Below, piece after piece: positions 1 to 5,183 of a stretch of 7,087 nucleotides of DNA. The position numbers and the translations under genes are program-made. Origin of the DNA: Deltaproteobacteria bacterium (GTDB lineage: Bacteria > Desulfobacterota > GWC2-55-46 > S146-73); the NCBI GenBank assembly GCA_015492355.1, contig WGFF01000104.1, positions 1 to 7,087 on the forward strand. The letters run 5' to 3'. How positions within the stretch are numbered: the first letter of the stretch is position 1; every line of letters starts with the position of its first letter. Below the pieces are notes generated by a model. That model worked only from the letters and a program-made list of their open reading frames with translations. It was not told the origin of the DNA and searched no databases.

Positions 1-11
1 ATCTACATGAT

Positions 12-37
12 TCAGTCCGATTTGATGACCCATTACC
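12..37. repeat. Left arm of a long-range inverted repeat
   Basis: Positions 15-37 are the exact reverse complement of 7037-7059 (23 bases). The match continues outward to the left edge at 11 of 14 positions after a one-base indel. The conserved core includes GATTTGATGACCC. An exact 23-base match is far beyond chance. Resemblance fades on the inner side. No transposase gene lies in the window, so this could be the end of a neighbouring insertion sequence or another dispersed repeat; which one cannot be decided here. Confidence 0.85.
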
Positions 38-234
38 AAAAACAAAGAGGACAAAACCCCTTCCCACCCTCATGGAGAGCTTAATCCTTCAGGGTATTAT
101 TTCTTAGGCTATTCCAGACCACCCCTTTAAGGGACAAGGGACACTGATGCTGTTGCCTCACAATCACTCAAACAGGAACTACCTACCCTCACAAACTGGA
201 TGTGGTTACATTACAATCCTTCCGATACCAGATG

Positions 235-1035
235 TTATCGTATGATTACTCCTGCATATCCCACCACATGGTTGTAATCACCGCTTACGTCCGCTGATGT
301 TGCGTAGCTTACAACGAAGGCTTCCCTTGCCTTGAGGAGTTTCGATGCTATTATGCCGATGGTAGCAGGCACAACGCCACACATGGTTATGTCTCTTTCC
401 GATGTTACCTCCATAAGCCCCTGTGCATCGAGCCTGAGGATCTTTTCTATTGCCATCCTGTCTTTACTCCTTGTAACCTTGTCCGATTCGTAGTGATTCA
501 TATCAGAACTTATAACAATAAGTACATCCTCATCCGCCTCACCTATAACATCCGCAATGGCTCTGCCTATCTCAGTACATCTCTCAAAACCGAGTGGCAT
601 GATGGTTATAGGAACAATGGTTACATTGGGGTTGATATAGTACAGAAAGGGGATCTGTACCTCGAGGGAATGCTCCATGCGATGGGCTGTCGAGTCTTTG
701 GAAAAGAGGGGAGAGAGGTCGAGTAGCCTGTTGGCAAGCCCCTCGTTTATATCGACCACTCCAAAGGGCATCTCCCATCGCCCAGATGCCATTACTGCAA
801 CGTTTTCTCCAAGTCCTGTATGGTTCGGCCCTATGAGTATCACACTATTCGGTATCTCCACCTCTGAGAACACAGCCCCTGCAACCCTGCCAGAGTATAT
901 ATACCCTGCGTGCGGAGAGATGACCGCAATGGCTCTTTTTTTCTTTCTATCTTCGAGGAAGCCCTTTACTGTTTTTTCAAGCAGAGAAGGGTTGCCAGGA
1001 TAGAACTGATCTGCAACTGCTGGTCTTCTTCGCAT
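235..1035 (-). CDS. amrB: MEMO1 family protein (AmmeMemoRadiSam system protein B)
   Basis: This is a full-length 266-residue MEMO1 family protein. The fold is related to class III extradiol dioxygenases, but the bacterial reaction is not established. Family signatures appear in order: PHAGYIYSG (residues 41-49), GPNH (69-72), EHSLEVQIPF (121-130), SSDMNHY (176-182) and CGVVPA (219-224). His42, His72, His181 and Cys219 fall where human MEMO1 has its metal-binding His49, His81, His192 and Cys244, so a mononuclear metal site is likely intact (inference). There is no signal peptide or membrane segment, so it is probably cytoplasmic. The usual partners, an AMMECR1-domain protein and a radical SAM protein, are not in the window. 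It stands alone, divergent from the HAD phosphatase. The start is the ATG whose complement is at 1033-1035, about 33 nt downstream of the predicted transcription start. Family assignment is secure; function is not. Confidence 0.93.
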   Translation of the reverse strand: MRRRPAVADQFYPGNPSLLEKTVKGFLEDRKKKRAIAVISPHAGYIYSGRVAGAVFSEVEIPNSVILIGPNHTGLGENVAVMASGRWEMPFGVVDINEGLANRLLDLSPLFSKDSTAHRMEHSLEVQIPFLYYINPNVTIVPITIMPLGFERCTEIGRAIADVIGEADEDVLIVISSDMNHYESDKVTRSKDRMAIEKILRLDAQGLMEVTSERDITMCGVVPATIGIIASKLLKAREAFVVSYATSADVSGDYNHVVGYAGVIIR

Positions 1036-1074
1036 ATTTTGCCCTGAAATCCCGGTGGGTTGAATACATAAATG

Positions 1075-1103
1075 ATATTATCAAAACATGCATGGGTTGT
1101 CCA
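1075..1103 (-). promoter_or_regulatory. Extended -10 sigma70 promoter for the MEMO gene
   Basis: On the minus strand there is a TGGACA -35 element (complement of 1098-1103), a 17-base spacer, and TAATAT as -10 (complement of 1075-1080) directly preceded by TGA, an extended -10 motif. The predicted start near 1068 gives a leader of about 33 nt. Spacing is ideal and -35 matches the consensus at five of six bases. It is predicted by eye only. Confidence 0.55.
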
Positions 1104-1167
1104 GTGTATAAGAATTTAAAAGGAGCCATTCTTACCGGTCCTTTTCGTGCAAAATTAACAGATGAAT

Positions 1168-1196
1168 TTGCATCCATATCCTCAATGGTATATTAT
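1168..1196 (+). promoter_or_regulatory. Candidate sigma70 promoter for the HAD phosphatase gene
   Basis: TTGCAT (1168-1173), a 17-base spacer and TATTAT (1191-1196) form a plausible promoter with a good -10 and a weak -35. It lies inside the upstream extension of the reading frame that begins at 1162, which supports the internal start at 1231. Confidence 0.4.
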
Positions 1197-1230
1197 TAAA
1201 GAGACCTTTCTGAAAAAACCGGGTGGAGAG

Positions 1231-1878
1231 ATGAAAAAAGACCTTCTTATATTCGATCTGGACGGCACACTCATAGACTCAAGCGATGATATCGCCTGGT
1301 CTGCAAACAGGACACTCGAGTATATGGGATACAGGGAAAGACCCCTTGAGAGCATAAAGGAGCACATAGGCTGGGGTGTTAAGAACCTACTTGAGAAGCT
1401 CATGCCACAGGAAAGTAACGAAAGGATAGAAGAGGCGAGAAGGAAATTCCTTGAGTACTACGGTGGTCATCTCATAGTGGCAACAAGGCTGTATCCAGGG
1501 GTCATGGACACACTCAGGTATTTCAGGGACAGAAAAAAGCACATGGCTGTTGTAACAAACAAGCCCGAAGCCCTTACACATGGTATAATCGAGGGACTCG
1601 GTCTTGAGAGGTTCTTCGATGTTGTGGTGGGTGGGGACACGGTAGGGAATAAAAAGCCCCATCCAGAGCCTGTGATAAAGGTGCTGGATCGTCTCGGTAT
1701 ACCGCCAGACAGGGCGGTCTTTGTTGGTGACAGTCCAGTGGACTGTCAGAGTGCATGTGCTGCAGGGGTCGATGTGGTGGGTGTTGCCTACGGCTTCAGG
1801 GGCAGGGAAGAACTCGAAGGGGCAGGATGTGGAATCATCATAGATACCTTCCCTGAGCTCAAAGGGATGATAGAGTAG
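1231..1878 (+). CDS. gph: HAD-superfamily hydrolase, phosphoglycolate phosphatase type
   Basis: This is a 215-residue HAD phosphatase with all four motifs: FDLDGTL at residues 8-14 (nucleophile Asp9, acid/base Asp11), VVTN at 107-110, Lys142 in KKPHP, and GDSPVD at 166-171. The helical cap between motifs I and II is that of the Gph/PGP subfamily, whose members hydrolyse 2-phosphoglycolate or similar small phosphoesters with Mg2+. Substrate cannot be fixed from sequence; pyrophosphatase (PpaX) or other phosphomonoesterase activity is possible. The ATG at 1231 is chosen because GGTGGAG precedes it, the protein then starts MKKDLLIFDLDGT as is usual in the family, and the 23-residue upstream extension overlaps a promoter and looks non-coding. 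It is probably a single-gene unit, followed immediately by a hairpin. Cytoplasmic. Confidence 0.9.
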   Translation: MKKDLLIFDLDGTLIDSSDDIAWSANRTLEYMGYRERPLESIKEHIGWGVKNLLEKLMPQESNERIEEARRKFLEYYGGHLIVATRLYPGVMDTLRYFRDRKKHMAVVTNKPEALTHGIIEGLGLERFFDVVVGGDTVGNKKPHPEPVIKVLDRLGIPPDRAVFVGDSPVDCQSACAAGVDVVGVAYGFRGREELEGAGCGIIIDTFPELKGMIE

Positions 1879-1932
1879 GTATCAGAGCCCCTGATACCCC
1901 TCTGGGGGACCGAAGGCACAGTCTGTTTTTTT
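1878..1932 (+). terminator. Possible terminator after the phosphatase gene
   Basis: A perfect 8-bp hairpin, GGTATCAG / CTGATACC with a 5-base loop (1878-1898), begins at the last base of the stop codon. A small CCCC-TCT-GGGG hairpin follows, then a run of seven T (1926-1932). The T-run is about 28 nt from the main stem, so this is not a textbook intrinsic terminator. It could be a compound structure or an mRNA 3' stabiliser. Confidence 0.35.
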
Positions 1933-1984
1933 CCTTGATGGACATTGTAACACCTAACATACACATCATAAAGGGAATACGAAA

Positions 1985-2020
1985 GGGGGATTTTCAGGAC
2001 ATCCACGTCATGGAACCCCT
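1985..2020. repeat. Diverged GGGGG...TTTCA / TGGAA...CCCC hairpin element
   Basis: GGGGGATTTTCA and TCATGGAACCCC frame a loop of roughly a dozen bases. The arms resemble those of the elements at 2314 and 2394, but pairing is imperfect. It may be an older copy of the same element; this is judged by eye and weak. Confidence 0.3.
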
Positions 2021-2076
2021 TATTCTTGTGGCAAAGATTGTATTGTGGTATATAATTGGTGGCAGATGCTATTTTT

Positions 2077-2277
2077 ACGAACCTTGTCAGAATGTACCGT
2101 CTTCTGGGCTGGGATGAATGGTGGGCTTGAGGACACAGGGGGCTGTACCCTTTGAGGCATGTGGAGGTGGTTTGAGGCGAATCTTTTGACGAGGTCTGCC
2201 AGAATGCCCCACCCTGTGGGTGGGGATGAATGGCGGGTTTCGTAAAAATACAGGGTGGCTCTACCCCTTTGAAAGCC
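2077..2277 (+). repeat. Two degenerate tandem units of about 112 bp, each with two hairpins
   Basis: Unit A starts at 2077 and unit B at 2189. They share ACGA, a (C/T)CAGAATG block, a GC-rich hairpin position, GGATGAATGG, a GGG(C/T)TT block, ACAGGG, GGCT and TACCC-TTTGA. The first 45 bases align without gaps at about 32 of 45 positions. In unit B the first hairpin is perfect (CCCCACCC-TGT-GGGTGGGG, 2207-2225); in A it is decayed. A second small hairpin (GGGT...ACCC in B) recurs in both. The hairpin followed by GATGAATGG resembles motifs at IS200/IS605 element ends, which is from memory and unproven. Confidence 0.6.
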
Positions 2278-2313
2278 TGGTTCAGGTTAATCTCCAATAG
2301 GACAGGGTCTTTT

Positions 2314-2343
2314 GGGGGTTTCATGGGGTGGAATCCCCTGAAG
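2314..2343. repeat. 30-bp hairpin repeat, copy 1
   Basis: The arms are GGGGGTTTCA and TGGAATCCCC, followed by TGAAG. It matches copy 2 at 2394-2423, and most differences keep the stem paired through G-T wobbles. Confidence 0.7.
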
Positions 2344-2344
2344 C

Positions 2345-2362
2345 AGCAACGAAGTTGCTTTT
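2345..2362 (+). terminator. Small hairpin with T-run
   Basis: AGCAAC-GAA-GTTGCT forms a perfect 6-bp stem with a 3-base loop, continuing into TTTT and then ATAT. It has the form of a weak intrinsic terminator, but no gene ends just upstream, so it may be part of the repeat cluster or of an unrecognised small RNA. Confidence 0.35.
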
Positions 2363-2393
2363 ATATGGACAGTATCCACCTCAGAGAAAAACC

Positions 2394-2423
2394 GGGGGTT
2401 TCAGGGGGTGAAACCCCCTGAAG
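2394..2423. repeat. 30-bp hairpin repeat, copy 2
   Basis: A perfect 10-bp stem, GGGGGTTTCA / TGAAACCCCC, encloses a GGGGG loop and is followed by TGAAG. It lies exactly 80 bp downstream of copy 1. Confidence 0.75.
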
Positions 2424-2428
2424 ATATG

Positions 2429-2455
2429 AAGCCCCGCCTTGAAGTGCGGGCTTTT
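2429..2455 (+). terminator. GC-rich hairpin followed by TTTT
   Basis: AAGCCC(C)GC pairs with GCGGGCTT with one bulged base, and the 3' arm runs into TTTT. It closes the repeat cluster and could end transcription entering from upstream, insulating the operon that follows. Hairpins of this form also occur at IS200/IS605 element ends. Confidence 0.45.
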
Positions 2456-2568
2456 ACAAAAGGATTTTCTTCCAGTAGAACCCACTTCCATAATCGAGGG
2501 GGTAATTGAGTTAGATATTTTTGCAGAATCTTTCACAGAGCCTTCCTTTCCATAAAGGATAATTTTAA

Positions 2569-2598
2569 TTGCAAGGCTATCACAAAGTGGGGTAGAAT
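2569..2598 (+). promoter_or_regulatory. Promoter of the ferritin/rubredoxin operon
   Basis: TTGCAA (2569-2574), an 18-base spacer and TAGAAT (2593-2598) fit a sigma70 promoter, giving a leader of about 42 nt. An AT-rich stretch, GATAATTTTAATT (2558-2570), overlaps the -35 and could hold an operator for a metal or peroxide sensor such as Fur or PerR, but it lacks a clean palindrome. The leader ends with a strong ribosome site (AGGAAGGAGGT) six bases before the ATG at 2647. Confidence 0.5.
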
Positions 2599-2646
2599 AG
2601 GCATCCTATGGAATCCAAAAATTGAAGCTCAGGAAGGAGGTCAGAT

Positions 2647-3078
2647 ATGGCAGAGAAGAAGGAAAGAAAGGAGATAATAGATGCCCTCAACCTCGACAGG
2701 GCTTATGAGCTTGGCGCAATAATGCAGTACATGGGACATCACTACGAGGTCGAGGGTATGGAGAGTGCCGCTGTGAAGGATATCTTTAAGAAGAGTGCTA
2801 TAGACGAGATGAAGCATGCAGAGGCACTGGCAGAGAGGATAACCTATCTTGGTGGTATTCCAGTCCAGAAACCCGTTCCTGTAAAAAGGGGAGGGGATAT
2901 AAGGGCTATGATAAAGGACGACCTCCAGGCAGAGTACGAGGCAATAGAGCGGTACAAGGAGCACATAAAGCTCTGCGAGAAATACGGAGATGTTACAACA
3001 AGGCGTCTTCTCGAAGGTATACTCGAGGATGAGGAGGGGCATGCAGATATATGGAAGACCCTTCTGGCAGGAAAATAA
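2647..3078 (+). CDS. Bacterioferritin-like ferritin-superfamily protein
   Basis: This 143-residue four-helix-bundle protein has a ferroxidase-type diiron site. Ligand candidates, in order, are Glu21 (helix A), Glu54 and His57 in EMKH (helix B), Glu96 (helix C) and Glu129 and His132 in DEEGH (helix D), the pattern of bacterioferritin. Met55 sits where bacterioferritin has its haem-ligating Met52, so haem binding is possible. It is slightly shorter than typical bacterioferritin (about 158). Expected roles are iron oxidation and storage or peroxide consumption in the cytoplasm. The start is fixed by a strong Shine-Dalgarno (2631-2641). It is first in the rightward operon. Its 3' end overlaps the rubredoxin gene by 28 nt, suggesting matched production and perhaps an electron-transfer pair. 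It could equally be a small Dps-like or rubrerythrin-derived protein; the superfamily is secure, the subfamily less so. Confidence 0.85.
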   Translation: MAEKKERKEIIDALNLDRAYELGAIMQYMGHHYEVEGMESAAVKDIFKKSAIDEMKHAEALAERITYLGGIPVQKPVPVKRGGDIRAMIKDDLQAEYEAIERYKEHIKLCEKYGDVTTRRLLEGILEDEEGHADIWKTLLAGK

Positions 3079-3209
3079 CCACCTCCCATGGTGTCAAGAG
3101 ATGGAGGTGCACCGAGTGTGGCTACCTGTTCGAGGGTGATGAGCCACCTGATGTCTGCCCTGTGTGTCTTGCACCGAGGGATGCCTTTGTACAGGTAGAC
3201 TATGCCTGA
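3051..3209 (+). CDS. Rubredoxin-like protein (rubrerythrin-type Fe(Cys)4 domain)
   Basis: This 52-residue protein carries Cys20, Cys23, Cys36 and Cys39 as C-x2-C-GY...C-x2-C with 12 residues between pairs. That is the compact spacing of the rubredoxin domain at the end of rubrerythrin, not of free-standing rubredoxin (much longer spacing). RWRCTECGY and DVCPVC are characteristic. The protein probably binds one Fe and shuttles single electrons in the cytoplasm. The only in-frame start is the ATG at 3051, inside the ferritin gene; GAGGAGGGG (3031-3039) lies 11 nt before it. Its stop overlaps the methyltransferase start by 8 nt. A 16-residue linker-like N-terminus precedes the domain. Natural partners are the ferritin-like protein just upstream or the rubrerythrin-like protein at 5176 (inference). 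Confidence 0.85.
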   Translation: MEDPSGRKITTSHGVKRWRCTECGYLFEGDEPPDVCPVCLAPRDAFVQVDYA

Positions 3210-4353
3210 GTGTGTAGCCGAGAGCAACCGTTCCTTTGAGAGCGGGGCATTAAGGGAGATAAAAAGGCGCATAAAGGAGACGGGAAGGATCACCTTTGCG
3301 GAGTTCATGGATGTAGCCCTTTACTGGGAGGACGGTGGCTACTATACATCCAGAGAGGAGAGATGGGCTGAGAAGGGAGACTACATTACCAATCTCGATA
3401 TAAGCCCTGTATTCCCTGCCCTTGTTGCTGGATGTATCCACAGGATGTGGCAAGCCATGGGGCTTCCGGGGAGATTCCATATAGTGGAGGTGGGAGCGGG
3501 CAGGGGATGGCTCTCACTGGGGATATACAACACGGTAAAGGAAAGATACCCTGACCTTTTCAAGGCGCTGGAACTCAGGATAGTGGAAAAAAACCGCAAA
3601 CTCCACGGTCATTCCACAGAGAGGGTCCGGTGGTATGGGGACATAGAGGAGATAGGTACTGGCATCAGGGGATGTATCATCTCCAACGAGCTCTTCGACA
3701 GTCTTCCCTTTCACAGGGTTGTGATGAGGGATGGACTGAGGGAGATATACGTTGGGCTTGATGATGAGGGAAGGTTGATAGATGTGGAGGGCGGTCTTTC
3801 AATATTCGAGCTTTCTGGGTATTTTCAGGATATGGGTATATCCCTTGGAGAGGGCGATACAGCAGAGGTAGGGCTTGAGGCAGTAAGGCTTATGCGCAGG
3901 TTTGGGTCCATCCTTGAAAGTGGGTTTGTTGTAACCTTTGACTATGGGCTACCTGCACGTGAACTCTATTGTGCTGGAAGGAAGGGCAATCTTCTGTGTT
4001 ACTTCAGGCATACCATGAACGACGACCCGTACAGGATGGTCGGCATGCAGGATATAACGACCCATGTGGATTTTACATCCCTTGCAAGGGCTGGCAGGAT
4101 GAGCGGGCTTGAGGTCGGGGGGTTTACACTCCAGAGGTATTTCCTTACAGGGCTCGGTGCCCTTGAGGAACTCGTGGAGATAGAATGCCCTGATATGGGC
4201 GAGGTAGATAGCCTCAGGCACAACCTCGGTATAAAGGAACTCATAATGCCAGGCGGTGTGGGTGATGTGTTCAAGGTGCTTATCCAGTACAAGGGTGTGG
4301 AGTCCGGGTGGCTCAGGGAGGTCGTGGTAAGGGATATGAAAGAGAGGCTCTAA
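3202..4353 (+). CDS. MidA/NDUFAF7-family SAM-dependent methyltransferase (COG1565)
   Basis: This 383-residue class I SAM methyltransferase belongs to the family of mitochondrial NDUFAF7/MidA, which dimethylates an arginine of the complex I subunit NDUFS2. Signatures are an N-terminal helical part with FAEFMDVALYWEDGGYY (residues 32-48), KGDYITNLDISP (58-69), the SAM-binding VEVGAGRG (95-102), and SNELFDSLPFHRV (161-173), the family's NE-x-F-D-x-LP motif. Length is normal for the family. The substrate in bacteria is unknown; an arginine in the NuoD-type subunit is a reasonable guess, but no complex I gene is in the window. The ATG at 3202 has no clear Shine-Dalgarno of its own and overlaps the rubredoxin stop by 8 nt, which suggests translational coupling. 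Why it sits among redox proteins is unclear. Cytoplasmic; no membrane segments seen. Confidence 0.88.
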   Translation: MPECVAESNRSFESGALREIKRRIKETGRITFAEFMDVALYWEDGGYYTSREERWAEKGDYITNLDISPVFPALVAGCIHRMWQAMGLPGRFHIVEVGAGRGWLSLGIYNTVKERYPDLFKALELRIVEKNRKLHGHSTERVRWYGDIEEIGTGIRGCIISNELFDSLPFHRVVMRDGLREIYVGLDDEGRLIDVEGGLSIFELSGYFQDMGISLGEGDTAEVGLEAVRLMRRFGSILESGFVVTFDYGLPARELYCAGRKGNLLCYFRHTMNDDPYRMVGMQDITTHVDFTSLARAGRMSGLEVGGFTLQRYFLTGLGALEELVEIECPDMGEVDSLRHNLGIKELIMPGGVGDVFKVLIQYKGVESGWLREVVVRDMKERL

Positions 4354-4424
4354 TGGTCTCTTGGGACAGGGTTTTATTTTCGGGCTTAAAGGCTTCGGGT
4401 AATTCTCAGAAAAGGGGTTGAGTG

Positions 4425-4628
4425 ATGAAGGAGGACAACCTTCCCACTGACGAATGGACTGTTGATGAGTGGGAGGAGGCATGGACCATAAAGGTGGGCA
4501 CTGCCTATGTATGTGACTGGTGTGGTACAATGGTGATGGTCACAAAGGGTGGTATAGGTGTTATCGAACCGAGGTGCTGTGGTAAGGAGATGAGGCTGAT
4601 AAAGGGGCAGGGTGATGGCAACAAATAG
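4425..4628 (+). CDS. Single-domain desulforedoxin-like iron protein
   Basis: This 67-residue protein has an acidic, Trp-rich N-terminus (residues 1-27) followed by one desulforedoxin-like domain: Cys30, Cys33, then adjacent Cys51-Cys52, in the order CxxCG...x17...CC-x3-M. Desulforedoxin and the N-terminal domain of desulfoferrodoxin use the same CxxC + CC pattern to hold Fe(Cys)4; the CC pair here is about two residues further away than in classical desulforedoxin. No superoxide reductase domain follows. The likely role is one-electron transfer or structural metal binding. AAAGGGG (4411-4417) is the ribosome site. GTG (4422) and ATG (4425) stand side by side; ATG is preferred. A 71-nt gap separates it from the methyltransferase gene, and it overlaps the next gene by 14 nt. 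In that gap I see no convincing promoter, only a T-rich stretch after a poor hairpin. Confidence 0.8.
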   Translation: MKEDNLPTDEWTVDEWEEAWTIKVGTAYVCDWCGTMVMVTKGGIGVIEPRCCGKEMRLIKGQGDGNK

Positions 4629-4881
4629 GGCTGGCAGTGTGTACAGGTGCACTGTATGCGGTGCGGAACTCTCGGTTATAAGGTCCGGAGAAGGGAGACT
4701 TGCACCTGTGTGCTGTAACGTGCCCATGGTAAGGATAGGTGTGTTGAGGGATATATACGTATGCCCTGTGTGCGGTATCGAGGTGATGGTGGTGCGAAAG
4801 GGCGGTGGCAGTTTTGAGCCGATCTGCTGTAGTAGACCGATGGTGCTCAAGTCCGGTGATGCAGAAAGACTGGCAGGATAG
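4615..4881 (+). CDS. Tandem two-domain desulforedoxin-like protein
   Basis: This 88-residue protein consists of two desulforedoxin-like domains in series: Cys12, Cys15, Cys33, Cys34 and Cys50, Cys53, Cys71, Cys72. Both repeat the CxxCG...x17...CC-x3-M pattern of the gene just upstream, so the two genes encode three homologous modules that arose by duplication. Desulforedoxin normally works as a homodimer of one-domain chains; this protein could be a covalent pseudo-dimer holding two Fe centres (inference). No superoxide reductase domain is attached. The start ATG (4615) has GTG directly before it and AAAGGGG ten bases before, the same initiation arrangement as the upstream gene, and lies within that gene (14-nt overlap). 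Electron transfer to the diiron proteins of the operon is plausible, not shown. Confidence 0.8.
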   Translation: MATNRAGSVYRCTVCGAELSVIRSGEGRLAPVCCNVPMVRIGVLRDIYVCPVCGIEVMVVRKGGGSFEPICCSRPMVLKSGDAERLAG

Positions 4882-4935
4882 CTCAGCAGGGTAGACAATC
4901 CCTTTGAAAAAACATCTCTCGAGGGGGAAGAATAG

Positions 4936-5100
4936 ATGGAGGAGAAGAAGAAAAAAGAAAAGGAGCACGTCTGTTCTATATGTGGCAAGCCTTCAGAGAC
5001 GGTTATCTGTCATGCCTGCGAGGACAAGATAAGAGGGGAGGCGCTTGAGAAGAAAAAGGAGGTGGAAAAGGCAGGAAGAACGGATACCGGCAGGAGGTAA
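4936..5100 (+). CDS. Small zinc-ribbon-type protein, CxxC...CxxC (function unknown)
   Basis: This 54-residue, highly charged protein has a lysine-rich N-terminus (MEEKKKKEKEH), then Cys13-x2-Cys16 and Cys25-x2-Cys28 (HVCSICGKPS and ICHACED), then a basic/acidic helix-like tail. The four cysteines, eight residues apart between pairs, should bind one Zn or Fe. GAGGGGG (4921-4927) gives a well-placed ribosome site, and 54 nt separate it from the tandem desulforedoxin gene. I do not recognise a named family. Oddity: past the TAA the -1 frame stays open up to the next gene and reads like protein (see findings), so the gene may be longer through frameshifting or may have lost a base. The stop is preceded by tandem AGG AGG codons. 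Confidence 0.7.
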   Translation: MEEKKKKEKEHVCSICGKPSETVICHACEDKIRGEALEKKKEVEKAGRTDTGRR

Positions 5101-5105
5101 AGGAG

Positions 5106-5183
5106 ATACCTTTTACATACAGGGAGGAGGTAAAGAAGGAAAGGTATAATCCTTACAAGGCATTCTGGAGGACTTATGGCTAA
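5106..5183 (+). other. Protein-like open frame without a normal start, after the zinc-ribbon gene
   Basis: In the -1 frame relative to the zinc-ribbon gene, codons from about 5097 to the TAA at 5181-5183 read VKEIPFTYREEV, then a Lys/Arg/Tyr-rich part ending YKAFWRTYG. The stop overlaps the ATG of the next gene by 8 nt, as real genes of this operon do. There is no ATG, GTG, TTG or CTG in frame; only an ATA (5106) lies downstream of AGGAGG (5092-5097). It is either the displaced C-terminus of the zinc-ribbon protein or a chance open frame in purine-rich DNA. Confidence 0.35.

Larger units (their letters stand above)
1879..2646. other. 768-base gene-poor region with degenerate hairpin repeats
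   Basis: No open frame here has family resemblance, good start context or freedom from repeats. The content is: terminator-like structures (1878-1932); a diverged hairpin element (1985-2020); two tandem units of about 112 bp (2077 and 2189); two copies of a 30-bp hairpin element 80 bp apart (2314 and 2394); small hairpins followed by T-runs (2345-2362, 2429-2455); and the promoter and leader of the downstream operon (2558-2646). Overall it looks like a decayed mobile-element or structured-RNA region rather than a lost gene. Positions 2456-2557 show nothing I can identify. Confidence 0.6.

Noticed and set aside
677..1003. Plus-strand frame opposite the MEMO gene
   Set aside because: The minus-strand frame has all MEMO motifs at full length; the plus frame is its shadow.
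1162..1230. N-terminal extension of the HAD phosphatase from an upstream ATG
   Set aside because: No ribosome site precedes that ATG, the extension has no family resemblance and covers a promoter; ATG 1231 has GGTGGAG and gives the standard HAD N-terminus.
1935..2117. 60-codon open frame on the plus strand
   Set aside because: No family resemblance, no clear ribosome site, and it runs through hairpin repeats.
1788..2324. 178-codon open frame on the minus strand
   Set aside because: It spans the repeat cluster and the 3' end of the phosphatase gene, is rich in Pro/Ser/His as expected of a shadow of GC-rich repeats, and has no recognisable domain.
2230..2421. 63-codon open frame on the plus strand
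   Set aside because: It consists mostly of palindromic repeat copies; the protein is low in information and unlike any family I know.
4354..4424. Terminator or internal promoter between the methyltransferase and desulforedoxin genes
   Set aside because: The GGTCTC/GGGACA stem has too short a loop and a wobble pair, and no -35/-10 pair with proper spacing was found.
4873..4930. tRNA-like start: GGATAGCTCAGCAGGGTAGA, as in a tRNA D-arm
   Set aside because: The D-stem cannot close (no GAGC after GGTA), there is no T-arm GTTCRA motif or acceptor pairing, and the stretch overlaps the end of a coding region.
4386..4988. 200-codon antisense frame opposite the desulforedoxin genes
   Set aside because: Low-complexity Ser/Thr/Pro/Phe composition mirrors the sense coding sequence; the sense frames carry clear cysteine motifs and ribosome sites.
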